Counted from the first letter of the stretch, positions 1-12,591 are shown. The stretch: 64,000 nucleotides of DNA from Costus lasius (GCA_027563935.2 CM050450.1:31793439-31857438); one strand, 5' to 3'. A program made the numbers and translations. The notes: generated from the letters alone by a model not told the origin.

Positions 1-1105
1 TGAAATATGAAAGATGTTCTGGACTCATCTTTAAGAGGATAAGACACACGAAGTCAAAAAAATAACTTTTATCCAGTATCGAGGGAGAAATCGCCAGAGA
101 GACGGCAAGCGTTTGGCCTCGCGCCGAGAGGCGTGGAGACCATCTCCGGCCGTGATTTTCACGCAAATGTTTGTCCTAGAGGAGTGGAAGACACCACGGA
201 AGTTTCAGAGCGTTTGGAGTCCGATCGGAGGACAAATCAACAAAACCGCGATGACAACGCTGTTCATCGAAGCAAATTACGACTGTAAACTCTTTTACAG
301 TCGTGGTGTAAAGTTGTTCCTCCTTTCTTTTCGTTTTCTGATCACTCTGAGACTATGATTTATTGTATTTCTTCCTCCATGCAAGCTTAATACTATTTTT
401 GGGTCATGGGGTGTAATCCCTTTGATTTTTAATGATTAGATAATCTTTTCTTTTGTCATGATAATTCTACTTTGATAATTTTACCTATGCGATTATTGTT
501 CTAAGTTTCTCCTTAGTTTACTTTTTGTCATCATGAATAGAGTTCTTGCATTAAGGACCGAAAGGTGACATGCTTGAGAACTAGAACCCTAAAATTGATT
601 AACAGGAACTCACCGTAAGAAATTAGGTTAAGTTCTTATTTCTTTATTTTAGATGACTAATTGCCTTGATGATGATTATGAACCTAGGATTAAGTTAGTG
701 TGTCAAACGTGGAGATCTTGCACGAAAGTGAGGATCGGAACGTTGGAGAACCATAGGTAGAACTTGTGTTGAGTTTCGGATGCACGAAAGTGATCCTTGA
801 GATTCCGCTTGAGACAATCAACCTTGAATTCGGATGCACGAAAGTGATCTTGAGTTCTTCGATTGATGATTTACTTATCATCAGCTTGGGATAAATCTTG
901 CGCGAAAGCGAGGATTTGTCTCTGCATGGTTGTCTGCACGAAAGTGAGATAATCCCCTTATGAAGTAAATTAAGTCTTTATCAAATTAGAATTTGATTGA
1001 TGAACAACCGTATATATCTAGTCATAAAAATCAAGGTGGATGAAACCCTAGTCTCAATTTATCTCTCTGATTATCTTTCGTGTTCTCTCTATATCGTTCA
1101 CTTGC
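1..1105 (+). mobile_element. Left part of a decayed Ty3/gypsy (Athila/Tat-like) element, LTR or leader side
   Basis: This stretch is the left flank of the large E1 insertion, and its right-hand continuation begins at 62527. The continuation encodes gypsy Gag and protease on the plus strand, so I read this part as LTR or upstream leader of the same element. No coding sequence is convincing here; the 81-codon frame at 113-358 has no recognisable domain. T-rich sequence and repeated GAAA-loop hairpins (557-946) fill the right half. No TG start of an LTR can be assigned, so the true left end is probably outside the window. That it is LTR is inference; that it is the flank of E1 rests on the duplicated CTTGC. 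Confidence 0.55.
557..946 (+). repeat. Six dispersed GAAA-loop mini-hairpins
   Basis: Ten-base units of the form NNN-GAAA-N'N'N' occur at 557-566 (ACC/GGT), 721-730, 783-792, 837-846 and 937-946 (CAC/GTG) and 901-910 (CGC/GCG). The loop is always GAAA, closed by a C-G pair, while the outer stem bases change on both sides together. The surrounding sequence is only partly repeated, for example the bases TTG or ATG just before and GAGGAT or GATC just after. The function is unknown. Confidence 0.6.
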
Positions 1106-1614
1106 TGTTGGGAAACCCCGGGTATATATTACAAAATTTCAGAGATGCAAACACATTGCGCAGTGGAAGAATATCCCCGAAACAAGCCAGTCCCAAAAAC
1201 CCAGTGAAGATCGCATGCGAATGAGTCGACACAATGAGATAGAAAATATCTTTAAAGTGAGATGAGGCCGATGTCGTAGAGGCGCCCAAGCGTGCGCCCT
1301 CTGCACTCTCACACACACGGATCACCTCGAGTCCTCTTCTTCCACGCCCGGTGCTAGCCTCGGGAAGAAGATCCAAGCCTTGTGCTTTTTCCTCAAGCCT
1401 TGCGCCACCTCCAAGGTATATGCGCCAAGAGGAAGATAAGGAGAAGGAAGTCGCCAAAAACCACCAAGTTCCTCACGCTAAGAGGAAAGGAAGATGATGT
1501 GTTGCGGCTAGGGTTGAATGGAAGAGAAGTGCGCCACTAGCCCCTTGATGTCGCCCCTCAACTAATCACGCCATCAAGGAGAAAATTGTATCATGAAAGG
1601 GGTGGCTAGGGTCT

Positions 1615-1624
1615 CTATTTATAG
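1615..1624 (-). promoter_or_regulatory. TATA box of E1 3' LTR
   Basis: The minus strand reads CTATAAATAG, a good plant TATA box. The same site occurs in the 5' LTR at 60078-60087, and related forms lie at the matching place in the other family A LTRs (43431-43437, 50678-50684, 57683-57690, 61566-61573). The conserved position supports a core promoter. Confidence 0.6.
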
Positions 1625-1711
1625 AAGCAAGAGGTGGTTTACATGTGGCCACAATTTAAACTTAAGTGGGCGGCTAGGAGAGGATATAGGAGAACATGCC
1701 AAATTAATCAA

Positions 1712-1878
1712 GTCCTAATCCAATTAGGACTCTAATTAATTATTTAAACAATTAAATCCTAATCCAATTAGGATTCCAATTATTTAAACAATTAAATCCT
1801 AATCCAATTAGGATTCTAATTAATTAATTAAACAATTAGTCCTAATCTAATTAGGATTCTAATTAATTAATTAATTAA
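1712..1878. repeat. AT-rich minisatellite with palindromic core
   Basis: Units of about 40-45 bp repeat the near-palindrome TCCTAATCCAATTAGGA separated by ATTAATTA/TTTAAACAATTAAA linkers. The matching array in the 5' LTR (62123-62335) has one extra unit. It is absent from the other family A LTRs in the window. Confidence 0.75.
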
Positions 1879-3058
1879 CCCTTATATGATTAATTTTACA
1901 TCATAGGCGTTAACCCTGGTCTAACCAGGGTTAATCACACGCCTACTATCTCCCTCTCCTTAAGCCCAGTAAGTCCAACTTTACAATGGGCCCAGCCCAA
2001 GGTCCATTATGCATGTTAACCAAGCCATTGGATCTAATCCAATTTAACCCAAGGTCAAATTATGCTAACCATGGTTAATATGCCGTAAATGGACGTTGGC
2101 TCCAATAAATTTCTTCCATCTCATCAGGTCCATTGGCACTGATAAAATCTCAAAAATAGATCCGAGTTATCCAATAACTCGATCATAACGCTTCCCGATC
2201 AATACGAGAACTCGAGTGTCAAGGTGTGCGACCCTGTAGGTTCCTCTGACGTTGGCAGTGCTGACCTAAGGTCACCACAAGCAGTGAGTGGCACCTAGCA
2301 GTGCATCGCTGCTACCCAAGTCATCGGAATGGATATCGACATCGACATCCCCATCATCGCAATCAGGTATAGATGCATTATAGTCTCTTTGCCGAACTGA
2401 TATCCGATTGGCCAAGTGTGTCACCACTTGTTTTTATCCAATCTCATAGCTATGACTAAATCAGGTCTAACCTGGGTATGGTCATACACTTTCAGTCATA
2501 GAACCATAGAGGAGCTCCATAGATATCAAGCTTCCCTTATGAAGGGGCAAATCCTATGTCTGTGCATTGACCTTCTCATATGGGTCGTGACAAGCCCAAT
2601 GACAACCGTTATTACCTCCCAACTACGGCAAGGCATTAGGTTGTATCAAAGCATATCCCTAACCATATAGAATGGCCAATGACCTCAAGTCAAGGGATCA
2701 ATGCATCTCCTATCACTTGTGAGGATAACTCGTGACACCAAGTCATTGCCTCATAGCGGGTCGGTCCAGTATATCTACCACTGATATACCCATATGCCTG
2801 CATTAACACCTCGTGCCTAACCAGCCCATATACCAGTCTTACAAGTACCATAGCTGTCCCATATCCACTAAGGTACCACGACTTGGGACAATACTTTGAG
2901 CACAGATCCAATCTGTCTCCAGGGACATTATCATATAAGTACATGTTTGTAGATGTAAACAAATAATGAAAACGACAATGCCAGTATGATATAAATATCA
3001 ATGTCAAGTAGTACAAGTAACGGACCAGAATTAGGTCCTTAGGGCATATACACCAACA

Positions 3059-3070
3059 ATCTCCTACTTG
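3059..3070 (-). other. E1 polypurine tract
   Basis: The minus strand reads CAAGTAGGAGAT directly before the LTR start TGTTGG. Intact family members have GTGGGAGAT here, so this copy has one change. It would prime plus-strand DNA synthesis. Confidence 0.65.
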
Positions 3071-3079
3071 CACTAAGAC

Positions 3080-5065
3080 CTAGAGGTTGAGAAATCTTAA
3101 CCCCATATCTCTAGCGTGACCATCATGCTTCTGCTGCGCCAAAGCCTTGGTCAATGGGTCTGCTAGATTGTTCTCTATGTCAACTCTGCTAATCTTGACA
3201 TCACCTATGTTGATGATCTCTCTGATCAGGTGAAATCTCCTGAGTATGTGTTTGGATTTTTGATGAGACCTTGGTTCCTTGGCTTGTGCAATTGCTCCAT
3301 TGTTATCACAGTAGATTTCAATGGGATCCACTGCACTGGGAACCGCCTGAAGTTCAGAAATGAACTTCCTTATCCAAATGGCTTCTTTGGCTGCCTCAGA
3401 AGCGGCCACATACTCAGGCTCGGTTGTAGAATCAGGGATGGTGGATTGCTTGAAGCTCTTCCAGCACACAGCGCCTCCATTCATCTTGAACACATAGCCG
3501 GCCTGCGATCTAAAGTCGTCAGGGTCAAACTGGAAAGATGCATCAGTGTAGCCCTGCATACTGAGCTCTTCCTGCCCCCCATAGACCAAGAACAAATCCT
3601 TAGTTCTTCTCAGATACTTTAGGATGTTCTTTACAGTCACCCAGTGCTATATTCCAGGTTTGGATTGGTATCGGATGGTTATGCTCACAGCATAAGCCAC
3701 ATCTGGTCTAGTACACAACATTGCATACATGATCGATCCTACTGCCGAAACATAGCGTACTCGACTCATGTTATCCCTCTCAGCCGGTGTGGTGGGATAC
3801 TGGCGCTTTGAGAGAGTAAGGCCATGTCTCACTGGAAGGTACCCTTTCTTGGATTGCTCCAAGCTAAACCTCTCCAGGACCCTATCAATGTATCTACTCT
3901 AACTAAGGGCTAGGAGCTTCTTGCATCTATCCCTATAGATCCTCACGCCTAGGATATAGGCGGCCTCCCCTAAGTCTTTCATCTCAAAACACTTCCCTAA
4001 CCATGTCTTCACAGCTTGAAGACTAGGGATGTCGTTCCCGATGAGCAGTATGTCATCGACATACAAGACCAAAAAAGTCACCAAGCTCCCACTGAATTTT
4101 CTGTATACATAGGCGTCATCTTCACTTTTGATAAAGCCATAATCTCTCACAGCTTCATCAAATCGAAGATTCCAACTTCGAGATGCTTGCTTTAATCCAT
4201 AGATGGATCTCTTTAGCCTGCAGACCTTATTGGCCTCTGCAAGATGGATGAAGCCATCAGGTTGTGTCATATACACATCCTTAGCTAGCTTCTCATTAAG
4301 GAAAGCAGTCTTCACATCCATCTGCCATATCTCGTAATCATGATATGCAGCTATAGCAAGCAGAATCCGAATGGATTTGAACATGACAACTAGCGAGAAG
4401 GTTTCATCATAATCCACCCCGTGGATTTGTTTAAATCCCTTAGCCACTAGTCTACCTTTATAGGTAACTATGTTGCCATCTATGTCTGTCTTCCTCTTGA
4501 AGACCCATTTACACCCTATGGGCTTTACCCCATCAGGTAACTCAACCAAATCCCAGACTTGGTTAGCTGACATGGAATCCATCTTGGATCGCATGGCCTC
4601 AAGCCATCTCTCAGAGTCTGGTCCACTGACCGCCTCATCTTAAGTCCTGGGTTCATTCTCAATGATGAAGATCTCGTCATGTTGGGTCGGCAGCGACCCA
4701 TACCTCTCAGGTGCATGACGAATTCTCCCAGACCTACGTGGGGCCTGTGTCTGAGCCTCAGGTTGCCTAGCAACTGGTATAGGTGGCTCAGGTTCCATCT
4801 CTATGTCTTGTGGTTGCACTTGGACCTCATCCAAGTCAAAATTCCTCCCACTAACTTCTTTCATGAGAAATTATTTCTCTAGAAAGACAGCACCCCGAGC
4901 AACAAAAACTTTGTTCTCGGTGGGAACATAGAAGTAGTAACCCTTAGTTTCCTTAGAGTACCCCACAAACACACATTTATCAGATCTAGGTTCTAGCTTG
5001 CTAGAATCATGACGCTTGACATATGCCTCGCATCCCCAGATCTTGATAAAAGATAGATTAGGGCG
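3080..5065 (-). pseudogene. E1 pol 3' half: integrase end, reverse transcriptase, RNase H (broken)
   Basis: Read on the minus strand, this stretch continues from integrase into reverse transcriptase and RNase H in one frame. RT motifs include QMDVKTAFLN (catalytic Asp) and YVDD; RNase H shows GYTDASF and YCDNNG, and the frame ends in the family's usual GLRFLN terminus. Four in-frame stops break it, at 4871-4873, 4640-4642, 3899-3901 and 3647-3649. The last two fall where relatives have CAG glutamine codons, so they look like C-to-T changes. Several usually conserved residues are also altered, for example TFSLVVMFK for TFSPVAMFK. The right edge is cut by solo LTR E2, and integrase continues at 6811. 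Not functional. Confidence 0.9.
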
Positions 5066-5070
5066 TCTCC

Positions 5071-6805
5071 TGATGGAACCCTTTCAGGAGGGGAGCGCAA
5101 AACCTATTGTGAGAAGAACCCCTTTCATGAGGGGGGCGCAAGTCATATGTTTCTTTCTCATAGCAGCGGAATTAGGGTTTCCACATAAGATCGCATTCTA
5201 TACTTTCATATAATCAACTTGAATAACAAGTGAGAGATTCATTACCATGGCCATGGGAAGGTGCGGCTTGGAAGAAGAAAGATCGAAGGGATCTTCTCCA
5301 AAGAAATCACACACAAGGGATGAAAGCTTCCTCCTTGCGCAACTCTTGTGCTAGCAAGATTGCCAAGCTTTTCCAACCGTGTGTAGGAGATTAGATTAAA
5401 AGGGCTTCCTTCTTTTCGAGAGCTCTTCTTCCTTGGCGCAAGAACGATGCCTTCCACACGAGCAAGCCGTTCCCAAAACCACGTCCAAGAAGCAAAAACC
5501 GAAAAACATTAGAGAGACATCAAGCCATGAACGCATATGCGTTATGCTTTTGGAACTTTCCAAAATTGGCAACGATTAAGAGTTGGCGTTCACGTTTCCA
5601 TGAACCAAACGCAACCTCTTCTCCCTCTTGAACCAAGCGCTCAACCCATGAGCCGGTTCAATATCCTTGGTTCAATAGCGAAACCAAATCAGCCCATAAA
5701 TTAAGTCTAGATCAAATTAGACCCCAAGGTCCTAGATCTGACCATTCATCATCTGACGCTTCTGATCGCATCGATCTAGCATCATCTCTCTCGATCGAAG
5801 CTTACCGATCTAAAGCTCTAATCAATCAAACATGATCAGACCAGATCTCACTTACAATCAGAGATTAAATCTCTTTAAACTGAACCAAAACAATTCAGTC
5901 CACACGATCTGACTTAAGGAAGCCATATCACCAAATTGTGCGACCCTGAGGGTTTCCTTTAAATGTCGGTAACGATAACTTACGTTATCACGATCAGTGA
6001 GGGGTATCTAGCAACACATCACTGTCTCCCGATATAAAGGAAAGAGTCTTCCAAGACTACTCCCAAACCATAGCACAAGTGTGACTCAATTCACAAGGCA
6101 TACATGTGTCCTTTGCCACTGGATGTTCTTATTGGACAAGCGGGTCAAGCTTGTAACTCCAATACGATGAGCATGATTAGATCAGATGCACATAGTCATC
6201 TGGGTATGGCCATACACTATCTCAATCATCTCATATAGGGGGGCCCTTAGAACACTACACTCCTTAAACAAGGAGACGGCAATCCTATGTCTATCACTAG
6301 TGCCCTAACCTGATTCAAGCTCACCATCCAAGATAGTCTATAATCATTATGTTTCAAATGATATTGAACTACCTCAAGACAATGACAATCATCATTCAGA
6401 AACACAAGTGATCTCAAGTCAGAGGACATGTGCCACTTGCTGCTTACAAGGATCATTCACATTGTGACAAGCAATGGAATATCCCAGTAGGGTCTGTCCA
6501 GTACATCCAATGTACCCATGAGTCTACGTCTTATTCCATGCTCGAAGCATCCTATAAGATTAGCACTCATATTAGTCTCAATCATATCAAGGCTGTCTCA
6601 TGTTCACCAAGATATCTCGACTAAGGACATATAGCCTGTCAGCCTAGCTGAACAGCTTTGAGACAGTATTCAGAAGTACACTTATTACAGCAGACAAGGT
6701 AACAACCTGAATAATAACCATGCCTTTATAAACTTAAGAGTTTATTACATGATACTAATACAATCCCAAGGCCTCAAACATTAGCCTTAAGGGCATACCC
6801 CAACA
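5071..6805 (-). mobile_element. E2: solo LTR of copia family B in E1
   Basis: This is a 1735-bp LTR from TGATGG to CCAACA, flanked by TCTCC at 5066-5070 and 6806-6810 and lying inside E1 integrase sequence. It has no internal coding region, PBS or PPT, so it is a solo LTR left by recombination between two LTRs. In transcript orientation U3 starts at 6805 with the family B start TGTTGGGGTATGCCC. Near the other end two CCCCT/AGGGG hairpins lie in tandem, and its U5 is a subtype different from E3, E4 and E5. Confidence 0.9.
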
Positions 6806-6810
6806 TCTCC

Positions 6811-7322
6811 CACTCCATACCTCGTATGGAATCTTTGAGACACTCTTAGATGGAACATTATTCAGTATCAGAGAAGCTGTCTCTAGTGCATGTCCCCAGA
6901 ATGAGGGAGGTAGAGTTGCATGACTCATCATACATCGAACCATGTCCAACAGAGTTCGATTTCTCCTTTCAGACACACCATTCCATTGAGGTGTTCCCGG
7001 CAGAGTGAGTTGGGATAGAATCCCACACTCTTTTAGATAGTCAAGGAACTCACCACTCAGGTACTCTCCACCACGATCTGATCGAAGAGCCTTAATGGAT
7101 CTACCAAGCTGGTTCTCTACTTCATTCTTGAATTCCTTGAATTTCTCATAGGATTCAGATTTATGTCTCATCAAGTAGACATAACCATACCTACTAAAAT
7201 CATCAATAAAGGTAATGAAGTAGTTGTGTCCTCCTTTGGCTTGTTTATTGAATGGTCCACACACATCACTGTGTATAAGGTCCAATGAACCTCCTGCCCT
7301 CTCACTTGTCTTGGTGAAGGGC
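6811..7322 (-). pseudogene. E1 integrase catalytic core fragment
   Basis: The minus strand encodes the copia integrase core. HSDVCGPF supplies the first Asp, ALRSDRGGEY the second, and VSERRNRT the catalytic Glu with D-35-E spacing. This is the piece between solo LTR E2 and the E3 insertion point; the zinc-binding part lies at 55031 and after. No stop occurs inside this piece. One usually conserved residue differs (QLTLPGTPQWNG, where relatives have a proline before PGTPQ). It cannot be expressed as part of a full polyprotein because 47.7 kb of E3 separates it from gag. Confidence 0.88.
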
Positions 7323-7327
7323 GTATT

Positions 7328-7533
7328 TGTTGGGGTATGCCCTTAAGGCTAATGTTTGAGGCCTTGGGATTATTTCAGTATCATGTATAAACTCTTATGT
7401 TTATAAAGGCAATGGTTGTTATTCAGTTTGTTACATTGTCTGCTGCAATAAGTGTGCTTCTGAATAATGTCTCAATGCTGTTCAGCTTGGCTGACATGCT
7501 GTCATGTCCTTAGTCGAGATATCTTGGTGAACT
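7328..7533 (+). repeat. E3 5' LTR, first 206 bp
   Basis: This is the U3 start of E3, cut off by insertion of E4 at GAACT (7529-7533). The rest of this LTR resumes at 25748. It matches 53342-53547 of the 3' LTR with one difference seen. Confidence 0.92.
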
Positions 7534-9189
7534 TGAAAGTCCCCTAACCTCAAGGGGGGGGGGGGCGAAACCCTAAAGATGGCGCATAACAATATTTTCA
7601 CATGGGAAGCTAGGGTTTCAAGAGATCTTTATATGTCATATAATTAACTTTTAAATGATTGAATGGATGAAGAAGAACTCATACCATAGCCATCGGTTTG
7701 ATGGTGCCTTGGAAGCAAAGGCGCAAATGAACCTTCTCCAAAGTTGACGCACACAAGAAGATCGATGCGCTCACTCCTTTGAATCCTTTGTGCTAGCAAA
7801 GCCTTTCAAAGGGTCTTTGTCGAATGAAAGGGATGGAGATGTTGATCACTCTTGGCCGAATCCTCCTCCTCAGTAGCTTCAAGCGCCGCCACACACAAAA
7901 GTGTCGAGAGAGAGAAGTCACGATAGGGAGACCAGCGAGAATAGGATTATCCCTATTCGAACATGAGAGATCTCCAAGTGGAGATCATGGTTTCTAAAAA
8001 TAGAAACCACAATTCGCTCACACGTTCACGCCATCTCCATTCGAACCATGCGCTCATATAATGAGCCGGTTCAGATTTGGTTCGGTTTAAGAACCAATCA
8101 AGCCAAGCGATCCAGTCTAGATCTTAATTAAACCCTAAGGCTCCAATCTCACCGATCTAGCATCCAATCTCTCAATCGAAGCTTACCGATCTCAAGCCCT
8201 AATCAATCAAACATGATCAGACCAGATCTCACTTACAATCAGAGATTAAATCCCTTTAAACTGAACCCAAATAATTCAGTCCACACGATCTGACTTAAGT
8301 AAGCCATATCATCAATTTGTGCGACCCTAAGGGTTTCCTTTAAACGTCCGTAACGATAACTCACGTTATCACGATCAGTGAGGGGTATCTAGCAACACAT
8401 CACTGTCTCCCAATATAAAGGAAAGAGTCTTCCAAGACTACACCCAAACCACAGCACAAGTGTGAATCCAATTCACAAGGCATACATGCTTCCTTTGCCA
8501 CTGGATGTTCTTATTGGACAAGCGTGTCAAGCTTGTAGCTCCAATATGATGAGCATGATTAGATCAGATGAACATAGTCATCTGGGTATGGCCATACACT
8601 TTCTCAATCATCTCATCCAGGGGGGCCCCTTTAGAACATCACACTCCACTTAAGGAGACGGCAATCCTATATCTATCACTAGTGCCCTAACCTGATTCAA
8701 GCTCACCATCCAAGATAGTCTATAATCATTATGTTTCAAATGATATTGAACTACCTCAAAACAATGACAATCATCATCTAGAAAACACAAGTGATCTCAA
8801 GTCAGAGGAAATGTGCCACTTGTCGCATTCAAGGATTATTCATATTGTGACAAGCAATTGAATATCCTAGTAGGGTCTGTCCAGTACATCCAATGTACCC
8901 ATGAGTCTACATCTTATTCCATGCTCGAAGCATCCTATAAGATTAGAACACATATTAGTCTCAATCATATCAAGGCTGTCTCATGTTCACCAAGATATCT
9001 TGACTAAGGACATAACTGCATGTCAGCCTAGCTGAACAGCTTTGAGACATTATTCAGAAGTACACTTATTGCAGCAGACAATGTAACAAACTGAATAACA
9101 ACCATGCCTTTATAAACATAAGAGTTTATTACATGATACTGATACATTCCCAAGGCCTCAAACATTAGCCTTAAGGGCATACCCCAACA
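7534..9189 (-). repeat. E4 3' LTR (family B)
   Basis: This LTR is 1656 bp against 1688 bp for the partner at 24055-25742. Most of the difference is a deletion of about 30 bp near 8145, and the G-tract at 7554-7565 has 12 Gs here and 14 in the partner. Only about 5 substitutions were seen by eye. Three back-to-back hairpins lie at 7939-8008, the last (GGTTTCTA/TAGAAACC) in the region where a TATA box is expected. Confidence 0.9.
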
Positions 9190-9199
9190 ATCTCCCACT
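9190..9199 (-). other. E4 polypurine tract
   Basis: The minus strand reads AGTGGGAGAT immediately before the LTR start TGTTGGGG. The same tract occurs in E5, E7 and E3. Confidence 0.7.
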
Positions 9200-9209
9200 T
9201 GCACTTAAT

Positions 9210-10863
9210 CTAATAGTTGAGAAATCTCAAACCCATATTATTACAGTGCTTCTCATGCTTCTGCTGCGCCAGAGGCTTAGTAAGCGGGTCTGCCAGATTG
9301 TCATCTGTATGAACCTTGCAGACTTTGATCTCGCCACGATCAATGATCTCCCGGATCAAATGAAACCGTCTCTGTATGTGCTTGGACTTCTGGTGCGACC
9401 GTGGTTCCTTTGCTTGTGCAATTGCTCCAGTGTTATCACAAAAGATAACCAAAGGATCTGCACTCGAAGGAACAACACCAAGTTCCCGAACGAACTTACG
9501 AATCCACACTACCTCCTTGGATGCTTCCGAGGCTGCAACATACTCGACTTCTGTTGTGGAATCAGCAACTATTGACTGTTTGAAACTCTTCCACACCACC
9601 GCTCCTCCATTCAAGCTAAAAATATAGCCTGATTACGATCGAAAATCATCCTGGTCAGACTGGAACGAAGCGTCAGTATATCCTTCAATACTGAGTTCTT
9701 CCTGACCACCATATATCAAGAACATATCTTTGGTCCTCCGCAGATATTTTAAAATGTTCTTGACTGCAATCCAGTGCGCCATACCTGGATTACCTTGGAA
9801 CCGACTGGTCACGCTTAACCCGTAAGCGATGTCTGGGCGAGTACACAACATCGCATACATTATGGACCCAATAGCCGAAGCATAAGGCGTATTGTCCATT
9901 TCATCTTTCTCAGTCTGTGTTTCTGGACACTGACTCTTCGAAAGATTCAGACCATGTCTGACTGGAACATATCCTCTTTTAGAATTCTCTAAATGGAATC
10001 TCTCCAGGACTTTATCGATGTAAGTACTCTGGCACAACCCGAGAAGCCTCTTAGATCTATCCCTGTAGATCTTCACACCTAATACATAGGCTGCTTCTCC
10101 AAGATCTTTCATCTGGAAACATTTCCTTAGCCATGCCTTTACGGCATGCATTTCAGGAATGCCGTTTCCAATGATCAAGATATCATCGACGTAGAGGACT
10201 AGGAAAGTAATCACGCTCCCACCAAACCTCTTATATACTCACGAGTCATCTTCGTTCTTGATGAAACCAAATTCAGTGACTGATTCATCAAAATGAATAT
10301 TCCAGCTTCTTGATGCTTGCTTAAGTCCATAAATGGACTTCTTTAACTTGCATATTTTATGACGATCTGATGGATTAGTGAAACCCTCAGGTTGTGTCAT
10401 ATACACATCCTCATCCAGATTTCCATTCAGGAAAGCCGTTTTCACATCCATTTGCCAGATCTCATAATCGTAATATGTTGCTATCGCGAAAAGAATCCGA
10501 ATAGACTTAAACATGGCTACAGGTGAGAAAGTTTCATCATAATCTATCCCGTAGATTTGTTTGAAACCTTTCGCAACTAGCCTGCCTTTATAGGTAACCA
10601 CATTACCATCCATGTCAATCTTCTTCTTGAAGATCCATTTGCAGCCTATAGGGATTACTCCCGGAGGCGGATCAACCAAATCCCATACTTGGTTATCTGA
10701 CATGGAGTCCATCTCGGCTCGCATAGCTTCAAGCCATCTAGCTGACTCCGGTCCACTGACCGCATCCGCATAAGTGAGGGGTTCATCATTATCAATGATG
10801 TAGACTCCGTCATAGCGCTCAGGCTGTCGACGAATCCTTCCCGATCTTCGCGGTTCCCGTGAT
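9210..10863 (-). pseudogene. E4 pol 3' part: reverse transcriptase and RNase H (broken)
   Basis: On the minus strand this continues E4 pol after the E5 insertion point. It starts in the basic RRSGRIRRQPERY linker after integrase, then RT with QMDVKTAFLNG and YVDD, then RNase H with GYTDASF and FCDNTGAIAQ, ending GLRFLNY with the normal stop at 9210. Two in-frame stops break it: 10239-10241 (TGA at a position that is cysteine in E5) and 9633-9635 (TAA at a position that is glutamine in relatives). The frame is otherwise preserved and about 96% similar to E5 by eye. It joins 20021-22243 across E5. Confidence 0.92.
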
Positions 10864-10868
10864 ATCTG

Positions 10869-12591
10869 TGAAGAGTCCCCTTCAAGGGGGAGCGCAAGTG
10901 GATAAAACCCCTTTCAAGAGGGGGGCCGAAACCCTAAATAAAGGGGGCGCATGCATGTTTGCTAGGGTTTCAACAACATAATCGCTTATATGCTCATATG
11001 ATCAACTTTGATGGATTAATTAGATCAAGAAGGAGATCATACCAATGCCATAGGGTTGAATGTCGGCTTGGAAGAAGAGAGGAACTTAGATCTCCTCCAA
11101 AAGTTCACACACAAGATGAAGATTGCTTACTTCCTTAGCGTCCCTTGTGCTAGCAAGGCACCCAAGCTTGCTTGTCGAATGGAAGGAGATGATGAAAAAT
11201 CTCTCTTGGCCGATCCTTCTTCTCGTCAACTTACACCACCCAAGAATGTGTGTGTCGTCGAGAGCCAAAGGGGAGATGAGCGTTAGAGAAGCCTTGTGAT
11301 CGAATGTGGAGACATTCATCACTTTGCAAAACCGAAATGCCAAAATTGGCAAGTCTTGAATACATGCGTTATGCGTTCACATGAAGTGAACCAAACGCAT
11401 ATCTCTTCTCTCAAATGAACCAAGCGCTCACATATGAGCCAGTTCAATGCAGTTGGTCCAATGACCAAACCAAATCAGCCCAAGAATTGGTCCAGACCAA
11501 AATAAACCCTAAGGTTCAAAATCTGACCGTTCATCTTTTGATGCCCTTGATCTCATCGATCTAGCATCCACACTCTCGATCGAAGCTTACTGATCTCAAG
11601 CCCTAATCAATCAAACATGATCAGACTGGATCTCACTTACAATCAGAGTTTAAACTCCTTTAAACTGAATCAAAACAATCCAGTCCACACGATCTGACTC
11701 AAGTAAGCCATATCACCAAATTGTGCGACCCTAAGGGTTTCCTTTAAATGTCGGTAACGATAACTCATGTTATCACAATCAGTGAGGGGTATCTAGCAAC
11801 ACATCACTGTCTCCCGATATAAAGGAAAGAGTCTTCCAAGACTACACCCAAACCACAGCACAAGTGTGAATCCACTTCACAAGGCATACATGTATCCTTT
11901 GCCACTGGATGTTCTTATTGGACAAGCATGTCAAGCTTGTAACTCCAATACGATGAGAATGATTAGATCAGATGAGCATAGTCATCTGGGTATGGCCATA
12001 CACTTTCTCAATCATCTCATCCAAGGGGGCCCTTTTAGAACATCACACTCCTTGAACAAGGAGACGGCAATCCTATGTCTATCACTAGTGTCCTAACCTG
12101 ACTCATGATCATTATCCAAGATAGTTTATAACCATTATCTTTCAAATGATATTGAACTACCTCAAAACAATGACAATCATCATTTAGAAACACAAGTGAT
12201 CTCAAGTCAAAGGACATGTGCCACTTGTAGCATACAAGGATTATTCACATTGTGACAAGCAATTGAATATCCTAGTAGGGTCTGTCCAGTACATCCAATG
12301 TACCCATGAGTCTACATCTTATTCCATGCTCGAAGCATCCTATAAGATTAGATCAAATGTTAGTCTCAATCATATCAAGGCTGTCTCATGTTCACCAAGA
12401 TATCTCGACTAAGGACTTAACTGTCAGCCTAGCTGAACAGCTTTGAGACATTATTCAGTAGTACACTTATTACAGCAGACAAGGTAACAAACTGAATAAC
12501 AACCATGCCTTTATAAAAACAAGAGTTTATTACATGATACTGATACAATCCCAAAGGCCTCAAACATTAGCCTTAAGGGCATACCCCAACA
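10869..12591 (-). repeat. E5 3' LTR (family B)
   Basis: The two 1723-bp LTRs of E5 are the same length and differ mostly by transitions. The U5 end (left) has two CCCCT/AGGGG hairpins in tandem, 10877-10889 and 10908-10923. A perfect TGCCAAAATTGGCA palindrome at 11338-11351 lies where E3 and E4 have other palindromes. U3 hairpins shared with family A are present. Confidence 0.93.

Larger units (their letters stand above)
1106..3058 (-). repeat. E1 3' LTR (family A)
   Basis: This is a 1953-bp LTR with TGTTGG and CCAACA ends. In transcript orientation it starts next to the PPT at 3059 and ends at 1106. U3 (right side) contains the hairpin module shared with family B. A TATA-like site lies at 1615-1624 and an AT-rich minisatellite at 1712-1878. 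The leftmost 500 bp correspond to R and U5 and match the other family A LTRs. Confidence 0.9.

Noticed and set aside
7554..7565. A run of 12 G bases (14 at 24075-24088)
   Set aside because: It could be a polymerase or assembly artefact in length, but both E4 LTRs have it. I note it only as a homopolymer of uncertain length.
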